Assembly: GCA_963920525.1 (NCBI GenBank)
Contig: OY986435.1
Coordinates: 302,263,908 to 302,327,907 of the forward strand
Length of the DNA: 64,000 bases
Direction of reading: 5' to 3'
Origin: Dichetophora obliterata
Taxonomy: Eukaryota; Arthropoda; Insecta; Diptera; Sciomyzidae
Part shown: piece by piece, positions 1 through 12,183 of the stretch
Layout: each line of letters begins with the position of its first letter
How positions within the stretch are numbered: the stretch's first letter is position 1
The notes under the pieces: model-generated
The model's database searches: none
Told to the model about the DNA's origin: nothing
The model's input: only the letters and a program-made list of their open reading frames with translations
Position numbers and translations under genes: made by a program

Positions 1-795
1 AGTTCTTTCAAACATATATCTGATGCATCTGGTGATTTGTAAACACATTAATATAACAATCTAAATGGATAAATGGACCTAAGCGTAAAATGGAAAATTT
101 TGGTGTATAATACATCTAAATAATCTGAATGGACCTAAACCTGGGATCTTCAATTGCCTCATATCTTCATGATTGTTGTGACTACATTTGTTGACGGTAC
201 CGTGGTGTCTTGGTGTCTTTTTACCTCTTGAAACACTTCGTTAGATAGATTTGTAATATATTAATATGAGTGGCCGATAAGACCTAGTTTGTCTTGGTGC
301 CTGCGTTCGCAACTGGTTTTCTTTATTTTATGAAAATTGGTTTGGTGAAGTTGACCTAGTTTGTCGAGTAACCACCCTGTCAAGCCAGGATTTCACCGGC
401 TTCAGGGAGACAGAATGACATATATTATATATATACCTATTGGAGTGGTGTTTTATTGGGTATGAGACCTTGTTTGTCACACGACTCCGCCGTTGTCCGG
501 ATACAAAAATTGTTGCTAACTTGACCTTGTTTGTCTTGAAAACGCAACCCTGCTTTGCTGTCTGATATTATCGATTTTGACTTTACTTTTTTTCTATTAT
601 TTTTTATACTTTAATAAAATTATTTACTTTAAGCAATTTACTAAAACTTTTTAGTTTGTTAATAATACATTATTTCATTCAAAATCATACTTTATATTTT
701 TAAATTGTATTAAATATCTTATTCTATAATTTTAAATTTGCTATAAAACCTGTTAAGGTTTAGCAATCAAGTAAATAAATAAATAAATAAAAAAA
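1..795 (+). mobile_element. 3' untranslated end of a CR1/Jockey-type non-LTR retrotransposon (cut by the window edge)
   Basis: This stretch aligns almost base for base with 28048-28826, the 3' UTR downstream of the intact ORF2 in this window. It ends in the same short tail of TAAA units (about 765-795). Reading by eye I see only scattered substitutions and a roughly 7-base indel (near 495 here, missing near 28540), so identity is about 97-98%. No coding sequence remains inside the window, and ORF2 would lie to the left of base 1. The near identity points to two recent insertions of one family. The match is seen directly; the recent age is inferred. Confidence 0.9.
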
Positions 796-2265
796 TATCA
801 ACTCAAAGCTTGATATTTTTTCAAGTAGCTTGATTTTCAATTTTTTTGTTGTAGATCTCTGTTCCACATACTGTCGAAAATTTGGGATTCAATTTAAAAC
901 CCTTGAGAGTTTCTATGTTTATCCAAACCCAAAAAGGTTTGAAATGTAAACTCAAATTTTCGACCGTGTATTATCTGATTGAATGTGACTACTGGGACAC
1001 TAAAAATCCTAATCATCTTACTTTGAACACTCAAAGCAGAATTTATCCAAACCATTTAAATATTTACAACAAATACTAAACTATTCCATTTTAATAAAGA
1101 ATTAGTATATTTTATATCAAGATTGTTTTTAATCTATCATCTTCGACATGGCAGTATAAACATCATTATTAATAAAAAATCCCTCTGAAATATAGACAAT
1201 TAATCGTTTTTCGAAAATCAATACTGTCGTACTGCGTTATGTGTGTAAATTTAAATTTTTTTTGCAGCTACTCGTATGTGGCCACCATTCTTTCAATATC
1301 TAACTGGAATGGAATTGTGCACATAGAAGAATTTGGCGTGGAAAGTGAACATTTAGACATAAAAAAATAGCTATTGCTGCTTAGCTCTAACTTTTTATAA
1401 AATGGTTTTCTACCAAATTTTGTCCCAAACAACGTTTGATTTTTTGCTGACCTACTTATCTTTTTAATTGCCTTTTGAGATATTAAATAAGCAATAAAAA
1501 ACCTTCAGACAACGTACGTTAATAAAATATGGTAAATTGCATATTTAACCAATATCCATTCAACAAATCTATTTATATCTAAAATAAAATCGAAACGATT
1601 TTGCTCATGCTTACTTCATAAAAGCTGTTTTCTTATATGATGCAATGTAATTTCAAAAGTAACAATAAGTAAATTATTGTAAAACATGACGACATTTTCT
1701 TAAATATAAGTACGCAGCGCGCTTTGGTAGTAAGTAGCGCCTTGGTAGTAGATTAATTTACAAAAAAACAATGTTAAATTACATCTAACACAAAAATTGC
1801 AACAAAAACGATTAATAATTAATGTTAATACCTTGTGACAAATTAAGAACCTGTCCTATAAGAAAACAAATGCATACGTTTGGCAACGAGATGAAAAATT
1901 TTAATTTGTAGAGAATACAGCAACAACAATAAAACAATGAAATCAATAATAGAGATATACATTAAACGTAGATTACATCTGTCACCCTGCCTAGTGTCAA
2001 CGAGTAGAGTTGGACCTAGAGTTGGTGCGAGAACGATGAGTGGTAGAAATGACTGAGCAAGCGAGTGAGTGAGTCAGTGAGCATCCGAATGAAAGAAAAC
2101 TGAGATCATTTTATTAATGTTTCATTTAATAATGCAATTAAATTTCAAAACGAATGTTTTTGTTATTTTATATGAAATAACAATAATTTCAATAATTTTT
2201 TCAAATTTGTTGTACAACTTTCAATATATAAATTCTAAATATGGGCATTTCCGCCAAAAGGTCTA
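796..2265. other. AT-rich non-coding DNA, nothing recognised
   Basis: I see no gene here. The short open frame at 882-1079 has no recognisable domain. A small direct repeat around 'agcgc..ttggtagtag' lies at about 1719-1752, and a GTGAG/GAGTC-rich patch at about 2035-2085. Both are too short to assign. Confidence 0.5.
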
Positions 2266-2268
2266 CCG

Positions 2269-2765
2269 AGACTGAAAAATTAAATGTTACTTAAAATTCT
2301 TTAAAACCTCCATAATAGAAAAAAAAACCGTTTAAATTTAAAGAGTATAGAGTACTGAGAGCTGATCTCAATTTTAATTTTAAAAAAATGGCAGCAAACA
2401 TAATGAATGGCAACAAAAGTTGAAAAATTTTAACGAAAGTTTAATTAATTTTTTTTTCACCTGCTGAATTACACTTAATATGGTTTTCTAGCTCAATTAA
2501 ATAAATAAAAATATAAAATATTTGTACTTCTTGGAAGGGAAAAATCTATAACGTAACGTATCATATTATGGTTTGTATACAAATTATTAAAAAAGATTTT
2601 TCAACGAAACAATTTGGAATATGTAGCATCATTATTCCAGCTCATTTTAAAATAACTTTCATAAAAAAACTCGTGCACACTTCGCAGATTTCTTCGTTTA
2701 GCAGAAAAAATTCCACTTCTATTTTGAGTCACGTAACGTATCCTTTTTGGTGGCTTCTAAGAACC
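2269..2765 (+). repeat. Dispersed repeat, copy 1 (inverted copy at 20340-20850)
   Basis: Reading this interval against the reverse complement of 20340-20850 gives a collinear diverged match. It includes a 'gactgaaaaattaaa' block near 2270, a 'gttgaaaaattttaacgaaa' block near 2420, a 'cgtaacgtatcat' block near 2555 and a 'ctcgtgcacacttcgca' block near 2670. No open frame is shared by the two copies, so this looks like a non-coding repeat. The copies are in opposite orientation on either side of the how exon. The element class is unknown. Confidence 0.65.
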
Positions 2766-3066
2766 TTGTATAGTACGCTTAATTAGCTAGATAAAAATCA
2801 AAATAAGAAAGCTATAAGTTTACATTTCTTTGTTTTTCCACTCGTTAAAGTCGTATGACTGTCACGTGCGTAGCCACGTCAATGCCCATATAAAAAAAAA
2901 ATTAACTATTTATCATTTATTAATGTATTAAATAACGATTAATATCACTACGCCACAATTAAAACAATTTTTGTGTTCTGGTAGCCACTATAAATTGCAG
3001 ATGTGTTATAGTTCTCTTAGTGCAAAAAATAAAAAAAAATTTAAAAATTATTACCTATTCAACCGA

Positions 3067-3160
3067 TTCAACCTAGACCGTAAATATAAAGGTCAGGATA
3101 TAATTGTGATGTCAGACAGCCAAGCAGAAATTAAAGCATTAGTTTCCTGTGAGATATCTT
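3067..3160 (+). pseudogene. Short RNase H-like remnant
   Basis: The translation in this frame contains DIIVMSDSQAEIKALVSCEI, which resembles the strand carrying a catalytic aspartate in the RNase H domain of I/LOA/R1-type retrotransposons (usual pattern SDSQAAIKAL). Only about 25-30 codons are recognisable. The surrounding frame (2971-3189) is AT-rich and without further homology, and I see no reverse transcriptase nearby. I read it as a decayed scrap of a non-LTR element. Chance resemblance cannot be excluded. Confidence 0.35.
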
Positions 3161-3454
3161 GGATTTTTTTTTTTGCAGAAATGTTTTAAGTAGACCCTAT
3201 TTGGTAAGAATAATACCTTAAAAAATATTTTTTCATTGTATTTCTTGATGCGGGATTGAAGAGGACATGACGATTGAAAACTTTGAAGCAAGATTTCTCG
3301 AAACTCTGAAATCAGACTTAAGCTGTTATCGCTTATCGTAATGTAAAAATTTCAAAAAGTTCTTTTGACACAAGAACACATGTTTAGACTCCACCTTTGT
3401 GTCAAAACAACTTTTTTAAATTCCTACACCAGCTTCGAAATTAGCGACCCCTTA

Positions 3455-3696
3455 TATCTTTGGCGTTAAGTACAAAGGACTTAAGTCAAAAATTTATAAT
3501 TTGGGCTTTTGATTGGGTTCTAATCAGTTATTTTCCTCTTTCGATTGCTGTTGGTGTAGTACAACTGCGTCCCATTTTAATTAATAAATTAAAAAGTACT
3601 TCACCCGGATTTGCAATTAATAAAAAAATCTTAAATTTCAATTTACTAAAAACTATATTTTTTGACTTAAGTTCTTTGTACCTAACGCCAAAGATA
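3455..3696. mobile_element. MITE with about 36-bp inverted ends, TA flanks
   Basis: The left end TATCTTTGGCGTTAAGTACA continues to 'gacttaagtcaaaaa' and is mirrored at 3661-3696 with few mismatches. TA dinucleotides at 3453-3454 and 3697-3698 fit a mariner/Tc1-type target duplication. The element is about 242 bp. The overlapping short open frames on both strands (3460-3747 and 3528-3716) are by-products of the inverted repeat. Confidence 0.75.
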
Positions 3697-4165
3697 TATT
3701 GGGAGCACAAACACAAAGAGTATAAAACAAAAAAACCGTCTTTCTAGGGTCCACCCTAAAATAATAAATAATAAAAGCAAAAAAATTGACACGAAAGCTA
3801 TCAAAGAAATGTATCAGCACAAAGCATAAAAGCAAAACAGTCTGTTACGACTGTTGAAAAACTGATGCTGCTTTGATTTGAAAAAGTTTAACAGTTGCTG
3901 CTGCTTCGACTTTCGATTTTGTTTGGGGTTGTCAATAAACTTATTTTAGACTTATTTTAGTAACCGGTTATCGGTTAACAGTATTAACCGAAAAAATTAA
4001 TTAACCTGTTATCGGTTACGGTTACAAAAAATTTAGTAAGTATAATTAATAATTAGTTATATTGTTTATTTGTTCAGTAATATACGTATATAAATGTATT
4101 AAACACATTTACAATTCAATTAAAAAAACGTTAAATAAGCTTTAACGAAAAAGAAATATAATGGA

Positions 4166-4415
4166 TCACTTAGTGATATATTTCTGTCTTTGTTTTTCAC
4201 AAATTCATTTAAATGACAAGTAATTTTTTTAAAATATAAAAATTTTTGCAGTTTTAAAAATATATGAGTAAACTAAGCTTAACAAAAAAAAAAAAAAAAA
4301 TAAATCACATAGTGATATATTTCAGTCATTGTTTTAACAAATAAATTTTAATGACAAGTCATTTTTTTAAATATAAAAATTTTTGCAATTAAAAAAAAAT
4401 ATGAGTAAACTACAT
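4166..4415. repeat. Imperfect tandem duplication, unit about 130 bp
   Basis: Two consecutive copies share 'tcactTagtgatatatttc', then 'aatgacaagt.atttttt', then 'aaatataaaaatttttgca', then 'atatgagtaaact'. The first runs about 4166-4280 and the second about 4303-4415. There is no coding potential. The tract lies between GGTTAACCGGTTA-rich segments at about 3960-4030 and 4890-4945. Confidence 0.7.
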
Positions 4416-4954
4416 CTTCAAACTACTATTTTCATGTTATTTCAAAAATTAAGGACAGTGAAAATGACAGCATTTTAAAATGAATACAAAATAAAGGAAA
4501 TAAATAGTGGGAAAGTGTATTGATATGGAATTTTCCAATTGGTGCAAAACTATCGCAAACAAAACTCATGGCACTACTCACAGAATTAAAGTTTGCACAA
4601 TTAAAGCTCTTTAATTTCTAAGCAAAATCGATGAAAGCATTTGTCTTACTAAATTTGTTGCCAGAACAACGACATTTATTTGAACAGCTGTCAACTGAGA
4701 TTAGTAAATATATTTGCTATAAATGCTATAGCAGAATAATATGATAGATAACAAAACAAGATTGCACGATATGTTTTGTCATCATGGTTTGATGTGTTCC
4801 TAAGCAACTTTCTCACAACGTAGAAGTATGTGAAAGAAAACATTTTTAATGTCAAAAATGAATTTTGTTTAAAACATTTCATTGTGTATTAAAGCTTATT
4901 AACCGAATTTCCGGTTAGCCTACCGAAAATAACCGGCTATGGGATACGACTATT

Positions 4955-5635
4955 ACACTGTGCGGCACGAAAATCTATATTTAATAATTTCAACGTTTTT
5001 CACTTAACTTTAATATGAGGAATCTCGTGGTAACATCCGTTTTTCCACTTTACCGAAGACTTTAGGGCAATTTTTTTTTAAATTAGTCCAGATTGAGAAC
5101 TCTTGAACCATTAGAATTTTTATTTTGGTTTCTTCAGCAAAGTTATTTCTATTATTCTGGCCAACAACTTTGTTGAACAAATATATAACGAAAAATCATT
5201 TGAAATTGTCTTAAAACCTTTAATAAGCGACATATGTCTTGCCCGCTTTCAACGCTTTAAAGCAAAAAATGTTACTCATACGCAATGTTGTTCGAATTTT
5301 TTCCGTTTGACTTTTTGTAAGAATAACTCGATAAGACCCACTGGAAGCGATTTTTTTCATATTCATTTATTCAGCAAAGTTGTTGGCCAGAATAATAGAA
5401 AGAACTTTGCCCAAGAAACCAAAATTAAAATCCTAATGGTTCAAGAGTTATCAACATGAAAATGAGTGCATTGCTTGAGTAATTTTTGATATATCTTAAA
5501 AAAGAAAATTTTGTTCTTCAATGTTGGGTAAAGTGGTAAAACAAATGTCACCACGAGATTCCTTATAACAAAATTAAGAGAAAAACGTTTAAATTATCAA
5601 ATACAGAGAAAAAGATACAAAAAAGCGTACAGTGT
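4955..5635. mobile_element. Foldback MITE, 681 bp, 4-bp TATT target duplication
   Basis: The ends read ACACTGTGCGGC... and ...GCGTACAGTGT. They extend into long diverged inverted arms of about 200-250 bp: 'ggaatctcgtggtaacatcc' near 5020 is mirrored near 5545, and 'ttctattattctggccaaca' near 5148 is mirrored near 5385. TATT at 4951-4954 and again at 5636-5639 is a clean 4-bp direct flank. No transposase is present. The superfamily is not assigned. Confidence 0.75.
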
Positions 5636-6250
5636 TATTAGTCATTTTTAATTAACCGTCGAATACGGCTAGTCATATTAAACGGTTAACCGGTTAACTG
5701 TAACCGAATTGATAACCCTAATTTTGTTCACAGTTTCAGTCAAACAAAACAAAAACTGCTGAAACTGTCAACTGCTGAAGTGCTTCGCAGTCTATCAGAT
5801 TTTTTTTTTTGCTTTTACTTTGACAGCGACTGTTTGACTTTTAGAGGCATAAGTTTCAGCAGCAGCAAAGGAAATAAAAAATTAAGAAGTTTTTAAACGC
5901 TGGTTTTAAGACATGAGACCGGTGTCATAAAGTCACATTGTATGGGAGGTAGACGAATTTTATTGTAATATAATGGCTTTAAAATTATTGCTCTAACCGT
6001 TATCGCAAAAAGACAGACGAACAGAGGAACTAACTGAAAGACGCACAGACAAATAAACTGATAAACACACAGGCGACAGACGCACAGACATAAAGAAAGG
6101 AAGACGGAAACGGCTAAGTCTGCGGACAGAGTAAACGCTGATGCGAGCAGGCAGGCAGGCAGGCAGGCAGGCAGGCGCAGGCAGGTACCTGCTCAGTATA
6201 TAAGCCGTGCAGAGTGAATGCAGGTCACATCAGATCAGTGCGAGAAAAAG

Positions 6251-6875
6251 TTTGGGGTGATTACGATTTCCGTGGCCCCTCGATTTGAGTATGCAGTTTT
6301 GAAGTTCTCTTAGAGAAAATAAGATTCGCCGAAGGATTTATCGATAAGTCGTTTAGTTACCGAGATATCGATTTTTTAAAAAAATGTTTACTCAATGGAA
6401 CCAATATTTAAATTCGTCTATATCTTTGCTAATATTTGTCCGAACTGAATGATTTAGGTGTCATTCGGAAGATATTTAAAATGTTTTTAATTTGAAATGA
6501 AAAAAATATGGTCCTGCCTTTTACAAAACGTACTTTTTCTGTAAAAGCAGCCAGATAGACTTTTATCAAAAGTTGTTTGTTGTATTCTGAAGTACATATT
6601 GATATTTTTCCTAATTTTATAAAAAAAAAGTGGCTCTGCCTTTTACAAATTGCACTTTTTTTTTCAATGATACCCAAATTATCCCGATCGGTCAAATATT
6701 AGCATTTACATTAAGACTTATTTTAGTAAATTTGTTTTTGAAAAATCGATAACTCGATAACTAATATATATATATATCGATAAATCCTTCAGTCCAATCT
6801 TATTTTTTAAATGAGCTCTTCAAAACTGCATATTCAAATCTTGGAGCCACGGAAATTGTAATTGTGCCAAAAGTT
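6251..6875. mobile_element. Nested inverted-repeat element (MITE), about 625 bp
   Basis: The left arm 6251-6400 ('ttacgatttccgtggc', 'tatgcagttttgaag', 'aaggatttatcgata') is mirrored at 6725-6875. The interior holds two direct copies of a block around 'ctgccttttacaaa' (about 6513 and 6637), about 120 bp apart. No transposase is present, and the overlapping minus-strand frame at 6429-6695 is low-complexity. The element lies inside the larger inverted repeat 6117-8265. Confidence 0.65.
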
Positions 6876-8130
6876 TGTTATTTATTTTTTCCCCCTATTG
6901 CTTTCTATTTTGCATCTTCCGGTAATGGCGTTTATGAACAATTTTTATTTTCTATACATAGATAGCACTTTCTTCAAAAGAGCTACAACTCAAAAAATTT
7001 CATTTCCATTAATAGCAAAAAACAATTTTTTTCTTCAAGGGACTCCATTCAAAAAAAAAAAAGAGACAAAATTCTTTTTTTTTAATTAAAGACTAAGAAT
7101 ATGTGTACAAAATAAAAATAGCCGATGTATATGATCACAAATAGTCTTACACGAAAAAGTATATATGTAAACATTTTGAGTTGTGACTCTTTTGAAGAGA
7201 GTGTGCGATATGTTGTACCACTATAGAATTGCACTGAGAATGCAATCTAAAATTAGCGTTTTCTTCGGTGGCTAGAAATGTTCCATTGACCGATAAGATA
7301 ACTCTCCAGAAATTTTATCCAAATCAGACACCGATAAAGTAAGGCTCATTGCGATTTAATCTTATTGAATTGGTACAAAGGGCGAAAATGAGGTGTTTCG
7401 TCATTAAAATGTGTATTGAAATTCTGTAAACTGATTAAATAATTCTGTACTTTTAACCAATAGAAGATTCAAATACCTGTACAACGTGTCATCGGTGAGA
7501 AAAAACGGATGAAAATTACCAGAGTTGTAATATTTTCGAAAAGATTATATTTTCTTTCTTGTTGTAATAAAAAAATCGTAAGAATCCAAATTTTAAAATG
7601 TATAGCTGGTGAAACTTAATTTTTTGTTTTCTGGCATTTTGAACACAAAAAAAAAACATAGAAAAAACGTATCATAAAAAAGTTATATCTCATTTGAAAT
7701 GACTTTACAATTAATGCTTTTTAAATATTTTTGATTTGTGTGTTACAAAAATTTTGGAATTCAGGGGCTGAAAACATATTAGACTCTGGTTTACTGTTCA
7801 AAATATAAAACAATAATTTTTATTGTTTTATTTGCTTTATATGTATTTCTTTTGTTTCGTACATGCCCAACAATTGCCCATTCGATCAATCTATAATTTT
7901 CGCTTGCACAACTTATCATGCACAATCTTAATCGACGTTAACCAAATTTGTCAATACCCACCAAAAACAACCCTCACGTACACATAAACATGTGCGCGGT
8001 CGCTGCTGTTGATCTTTGTTTCGTTCAACGCGTTGTTGTTGAATGTTTTTGTTGTAATTGGTCTTGTATTCTAAAGATATTAAAAAAACTCAGTTTCCTT
8101 GAAAAATTACAAAAAACAACACAAAAAGAA
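6876..8130. other. Interior of the foldback composite; one further short inverted pair, no gene
   Basis: 'cactttcttcaaaagagcta' (6967) recurs in inverse near 7170-7200 ('ttttgagttgtgactctttt'), which suggests the end pair of another small decayed element. The rest is AT-rich with no recognisable protein. Confidence 0.45.
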
Positions 8131-8265
8131 CAACCTGATCTGATCTGATCTGACCTGCCTGCTTCCACTTATGAAATCGTATGAAGCGAGTTTTCTCGCA
8201 TTGGGACAAGTAAGCAAACCTGCCTGCCTGCCTGCTCGCATCAGCGTTTACTCTGTCCGCAGACT

Positions 8266-9270
8266 AAATCGACTCAGGACTTAAAGCTGGTAAATAAAGA
8301 ATATTCTTTTTTACCTGCCACGTCTCCTTAAGAGCTTATGCTATCAAAATATTAAGGGCAGGTTCAACGTGACGTTTTATGGCGTGTTGACACTTCACAT
8401 TATACTTTTATGCAACAAAATAAAATATTTTCTTACACTTTAAGAATCAATAAATAACTGCCAAAAAACTCCAAGTGTGCTTTTATAAAAAAAAAATAAA
8501 AAAAAATTAAGAACACCACCGTGCTTTTGGACCTCTAGATGAGAACATGCCCTTAAGAAAAAAAATTATATTCAAACAGAAAATTCGAATTTTTGTCGTA
8601 ATGAGCTTTCGATTGAATAAAATTTAGTGATTTTTTCATCAACAATGACACGATTTATTTGGCAATGATCTATTTTTAATACCAAGGTGCTAATCTAGAC
8701 ATTTTTTGTTGTTTTCTTTTTTTTATGAAATTTATTCAAAAACTTGGACAAAATTTTGCTAAAAATAAATATGTTCGCATTCTCCATTCAAGTTTCCACC
8801 GAAACAACGGAAAATTGGGAAAAACTGTGTTGTAACCTTATTTTGCTAGTTATTAAGTTTAAAATGTTTTTGAAGACGTTAAATTAGCAAATCGGACGAT
8901 CCGTTATCGAGTTGCGAGCAATAATGAACCTTTTCGATAGTTGATTAAAAAAAAATATTGTATTAAAAAAAGCTTCGCCATAGAATTTATTTTTTTTTAT
9001 TTCTGTTGTTAGAGAACTAAAACATATCAGAAATACACATTGGTGTAGTGAGGCGTGGAAGGGGGAAGTGGCCCCCCTAAACTTTAGAAAAAGATTTTTT
9101 AGTGTTAATGTTAGAAAGTCAAAACAGTTTTTCTTGTAATTAAAATAGATTGAAGCTTTTAATATTTATTAAAACTTAATGTATTTTTTATTAAAAACTT
9201 AGGTCTGACACATTTATTATTACTGGTCAAAAACGTTAACAAACATTGATTGGTAACTATGACCGCGGTT
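8266..9270. other. AT-rich non-coding DNA
   Basis: No gene was recognised. A C/G-run segment at about 9045-9085 ('tgaggcgtggaaggggg') resembles the GC-rich ends of dispersed DNA transposons but has no partner that I could align with confidence. Confidence 0.45.
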
Positions 9271-9276
9271 GCCACC

Positions 9277-9490
9277 TCAAATTCCCAGGAAAAAAATCTT
9301 TTTCCCAAAATAGCAAAAATTAATAACTACAAAATTCCCACGGTATAAAATTGAAAAAAAAATCCCATCGCAATTAAAAAAACCACAAAAAATCCCACGG
9401 TCATTTAAAATAACCACGAAAATCCCACGCAAATAAAAAAAACCACGAAAAATTCCATTTGCATTTTTAAAAAAAACCACGCAAAATTAC
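9277..9490. repeat. Degenerate tandem repeat of about 35-40 bp units
   Basis: Successive units follow the pattern 'aaaaccacgaaaatcccac' with AT-rich spacers, about five copies. In translation the minus-strand frame gives repeats of a GIFxGFF-like unit, which reflects the DNA repeat and not a real protein. Confidence 0.65.
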
Positions 9491-9939
9491 CACACTATAT
9501 AAAACAGACATAACAACAAAAATGAAACAAAAAATTAAAAAGAACTAGTATATTTCGTCGTCTGTGTTTTAACTAGTCTTTTAGTAATAATATTCAATAA
9601 AAAAAATTTGTTTAATCCACTTTAAACCTGTATAAAGTTTACAAAACGACTTCCAAATTAGTTTTTAGTCTTTAAAAAGCAAAAGACAATCACAAAATTC
9701 TAATCTTTTTAACATTTATTGCTCAGCACGCACCGCATCAAAACTAAAATTCTATTCGACTGAAAATTCGATGAATAACGAACATTTCGACAGGGTTTGA
9801 CGTTCGATACTCGTTGTTCGATAACCAGCGAAGACTACGTCGAAAGCATCTCGAAATAAAGGCCAATCACAAATCAATTTTAAGATATACACATTTTGTA
9901 TATTGATAAAAAAAGAAAAAAATTCACTGAAACATGGTT

Positions 9940-12183
9940 GGTTGGTTGGTTTAGATGGTGATTCTACATACAAGTAGGATCCAAGTAGCTCTAGTGAGCC
10001 ATTTTGATACCACAACCTCGTGTTTCTGTTGGTTGACTGGGCAGCGCACTGCTAGGTTATAACCATCCGGTGCGATTGATGAACGTTAGGAGATTGTTGA
10101 TTTTTGTTGTTGAGAGTTCCTCTAGGTTGCTGAGGAAGGGCCTGCCAAGCGTTGTTAGTCTGGACCTGGCCAGGGCCGGGCAGGTGCACAGAAAGTGTGT
10201 TAGCGTTTCTTTTTCATTTGGGTCATCGCAGCTGCGACAGTGGGTGTTGAAAGGTAGTCCGATTCTGTCGGCATGAACTCCGATGCACCAGTGACCCGTA
10301 ATAATAGCCGTTAATCTGGCTATGTCGTTCCGGGGCTTTGAGAGCATCTGTTGAGTTCTGCCTATGTTGTAAAGGGGCCATATTTTTCTTGATGTGCTGC
10401 AGGTTGGTAGTTCTTTCCATCTACGACCGGCTAAGGTTAAGTAGTAAGAACGAATTCCTCCCTTGACTGTGTTCAGTGGAACTTCGACTGGTTCCGCTCT
10501 GGAAACGTCAAGGGAAGAACCCCGCCTGGCCAATTCATCTGCCTTTTCATTACCATAAATGTTCCTATGGCCGGGAACCCAGATTATGGTAATGCTAAGT
10601 TGGTGACTTAGCCGGGCCAGTTCATCCTTACACTGCCTTACCAGTTTGGAGTTGGTACTGATCGCAGCTAAAGATTTAACGGCAGCTTGGCTATCCGTCA
10701 GAATAGCTGCGTTAAGGTGGTTGGTGTTAGCTCACCTTAAGGGGCGACAAGCTTCTCTTATCGCAAAAAGCTCGGCCTGAAAGACGCTGGCTGAGCTTGG
10801 TAAACGAAAAGAGTCCGCCACCCCCAGTTTCTCAGAGTATATGCCCGCTCCCACTCCGCACTCCATCTTGGAGCCATCCGTGTAAAAGGACACATCGAAG
10901 GCTAGATCAATTCCCCCATTGCGCCATTCCACCCTGGTGGGAAACTTGGTTGTAAAGGATTTCGTGAAGTCGAGTTTGGGAGTGTCGTAGTCCGTTTTTC
11001 CAGGAATCAGTTCCCGAGGTAGCGGATTAAGAATGTTGCTGTGTCCATATGGTCTATTTCGCCAGTTGTACGACTCTCTGAGTCTGACTGCACTGTTTGT
11101 TGCAGTAAACTTAATGTGTAAATCTATGGGGAGTAAATGTGTCAGGACATTAAGTGCATCAGTGGGGCATGAGCGGATACCCCCTGTGATACCTATGCAT
11201 GCGGATCGCTGGATACGAGCTAGTTTTGTTGTGTTGTATGCTTTATTCAGTGCAGGCCACCATACTAGTGCACCATACGCCAAGATAGGTCGCACTACCG
11301 CTGTGTATAGCCATAAGAGCATTTTTGGTTGAAGACCCCATTTTCTACCAAAGGTTTTTTTGCAGGCGTAGAAGGCTATAAAGGCCTTCTTGACCCTTTG
11401 TTCGATGTTAGTTTTTCAGCTTAGCTTAGGATCCAGAATGACACCTAGGTATTTTGCGCTACTGGATAGTGTAAGAGGTTGGTTGTTGAGCTTTGGAAGG
11501 ACAAATTGTGGCGCTTTGGTTTTTGTGGTGAATAACATCAGTTCCGTCTTGCTAGGGTTAACTCCTAGGCCGCACCTGGCAGCCCAGACACTGAGTTTTC
11601 CCAAAGCAACCTCCATTAGCTCACTGAGCGTAGAGGGGAACAGTCCTGACACCATAACAACCACTTCATCCGCATAAGCCACCACTTTGACCCCATTGCA
11701 ATTTATTGTATTAAGAAATTCATTCATGGCGATGAGCCAGAGTAGGGGGAGATTACTCCTTCTTGCGGAGTACCCCTACTGACAAATCTCGTGAGTTGGC
11801 AGCCACCCAGGTCAGCCTGGATTATTCTGTTTCTGAGCATTGAGACTATCGAGTTTCTCACCGGTGCTTGTACGCCAAGGTTTGTAAGAGAATCAAAGAG
11901 AATAAAAGCCCCTTTTATGTCTAAGAAGGCCGCAAGAGTGTATTGTTTAAAGTATATTGATCTTTCAATAGTGGTAATAACCTCGTGTAGGGCGGTATCT
12001 GTGGATCTGCCCTTGAGGTATGCGTGTTGGGCGCTGGATATGTTAGCACCCTTTAGAACGTCCCTGAGATGAATATCCAGTACACGCTCTAGGGTTTTCA
12101 GTGCGAATGATGTGAGCCTTATTGGTCTAAAATCCTTGGCTGATTCGTGACCTCTCCTCTCAGCTGAAACATACTTTCCCAAT
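9940..12183 (-). mobile_element. 5'-truncated LOA/I-type non-LTR retrotransposon
   Basis: The minus strand carries the C-terminal two thirds of an ORF2-type polyprotein (reverse transcriptase, then RNase H, then a Cys-rich tail) starting abruptly at about 12183. A short 3' UTR follows the stop at 10057 and contains 'aaaccaaccaaccaacc' at about 9938-9955. The endonuclease and ORF1 are absent. Reverse transcriptase followed by RNase H in one protein is characteristic of the I/LOA/R1-like groups. The 3' boundary is approximate. Confidence 0.8.
10057..12182 (-). pseudogene. Reverse transcriptase-RNase H polyprotein, disabled
   Basis: In order from 12182: RT fingers/palm with KDFRPIRLTSFALKTLERV, then FLDIKGAF, then TPQEGVISP; after a 1-base shift at about 11725-11745, the palm motif YADEVVVM; then the thumb; then RNase H with FYTDGSK, AELFAIREA, LTDSQAAVKSL and GNEKADELA; then a C-terminal CxxC...H...C cluster (HCRSCDDPNEKETLTHFLC). 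From about 11727 down to 10057 all segments lie in one frame, interrupted by TGA at about 11416-11418 (after DPKLS, where TGG is likely ancestral) and TGA at 10732-10734. The catalytic YADD is YADE and the usual PQGG is PQEG, so the copy is inactive. The intact RNase H and zinc-knuckle motifs show the original protein clearly. Confidence 0.85.

Larger units (their letters stand above)
6117..8265. mobile_element. Foldback-like composite, perfect 49-bp inverted ends with GCAG repeats
   Basis: AGTCTGCGGACAGAGTAAAC at 6117 continues into GCTGATGCGAGCAGGCAGG and is repeated perfectly in inverse at 8217-8265. The left end carries a longer (GCAG)n run (about 6145-6185). A second inner pair is 'caggtcacatcagatcag' (6221) and its CTGATCTGATCTGATC-rich counterpart (about 8136-8157). 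The flanks show no clear target duplication. No transposase frame was seen inside the 2.15 kb, which contains the nested inverted-repeat element at 6251-6875. The resemblance to foldback elements is structural only. Confidence 0.65.

Noticed and set aside
10070..12072. Plus-strand open frames opposite the LOA/I-type element
   Set aside because: They are antisense shadows of the clearly recognised reverse transcriptase and RNase H sequence on the minus strand.
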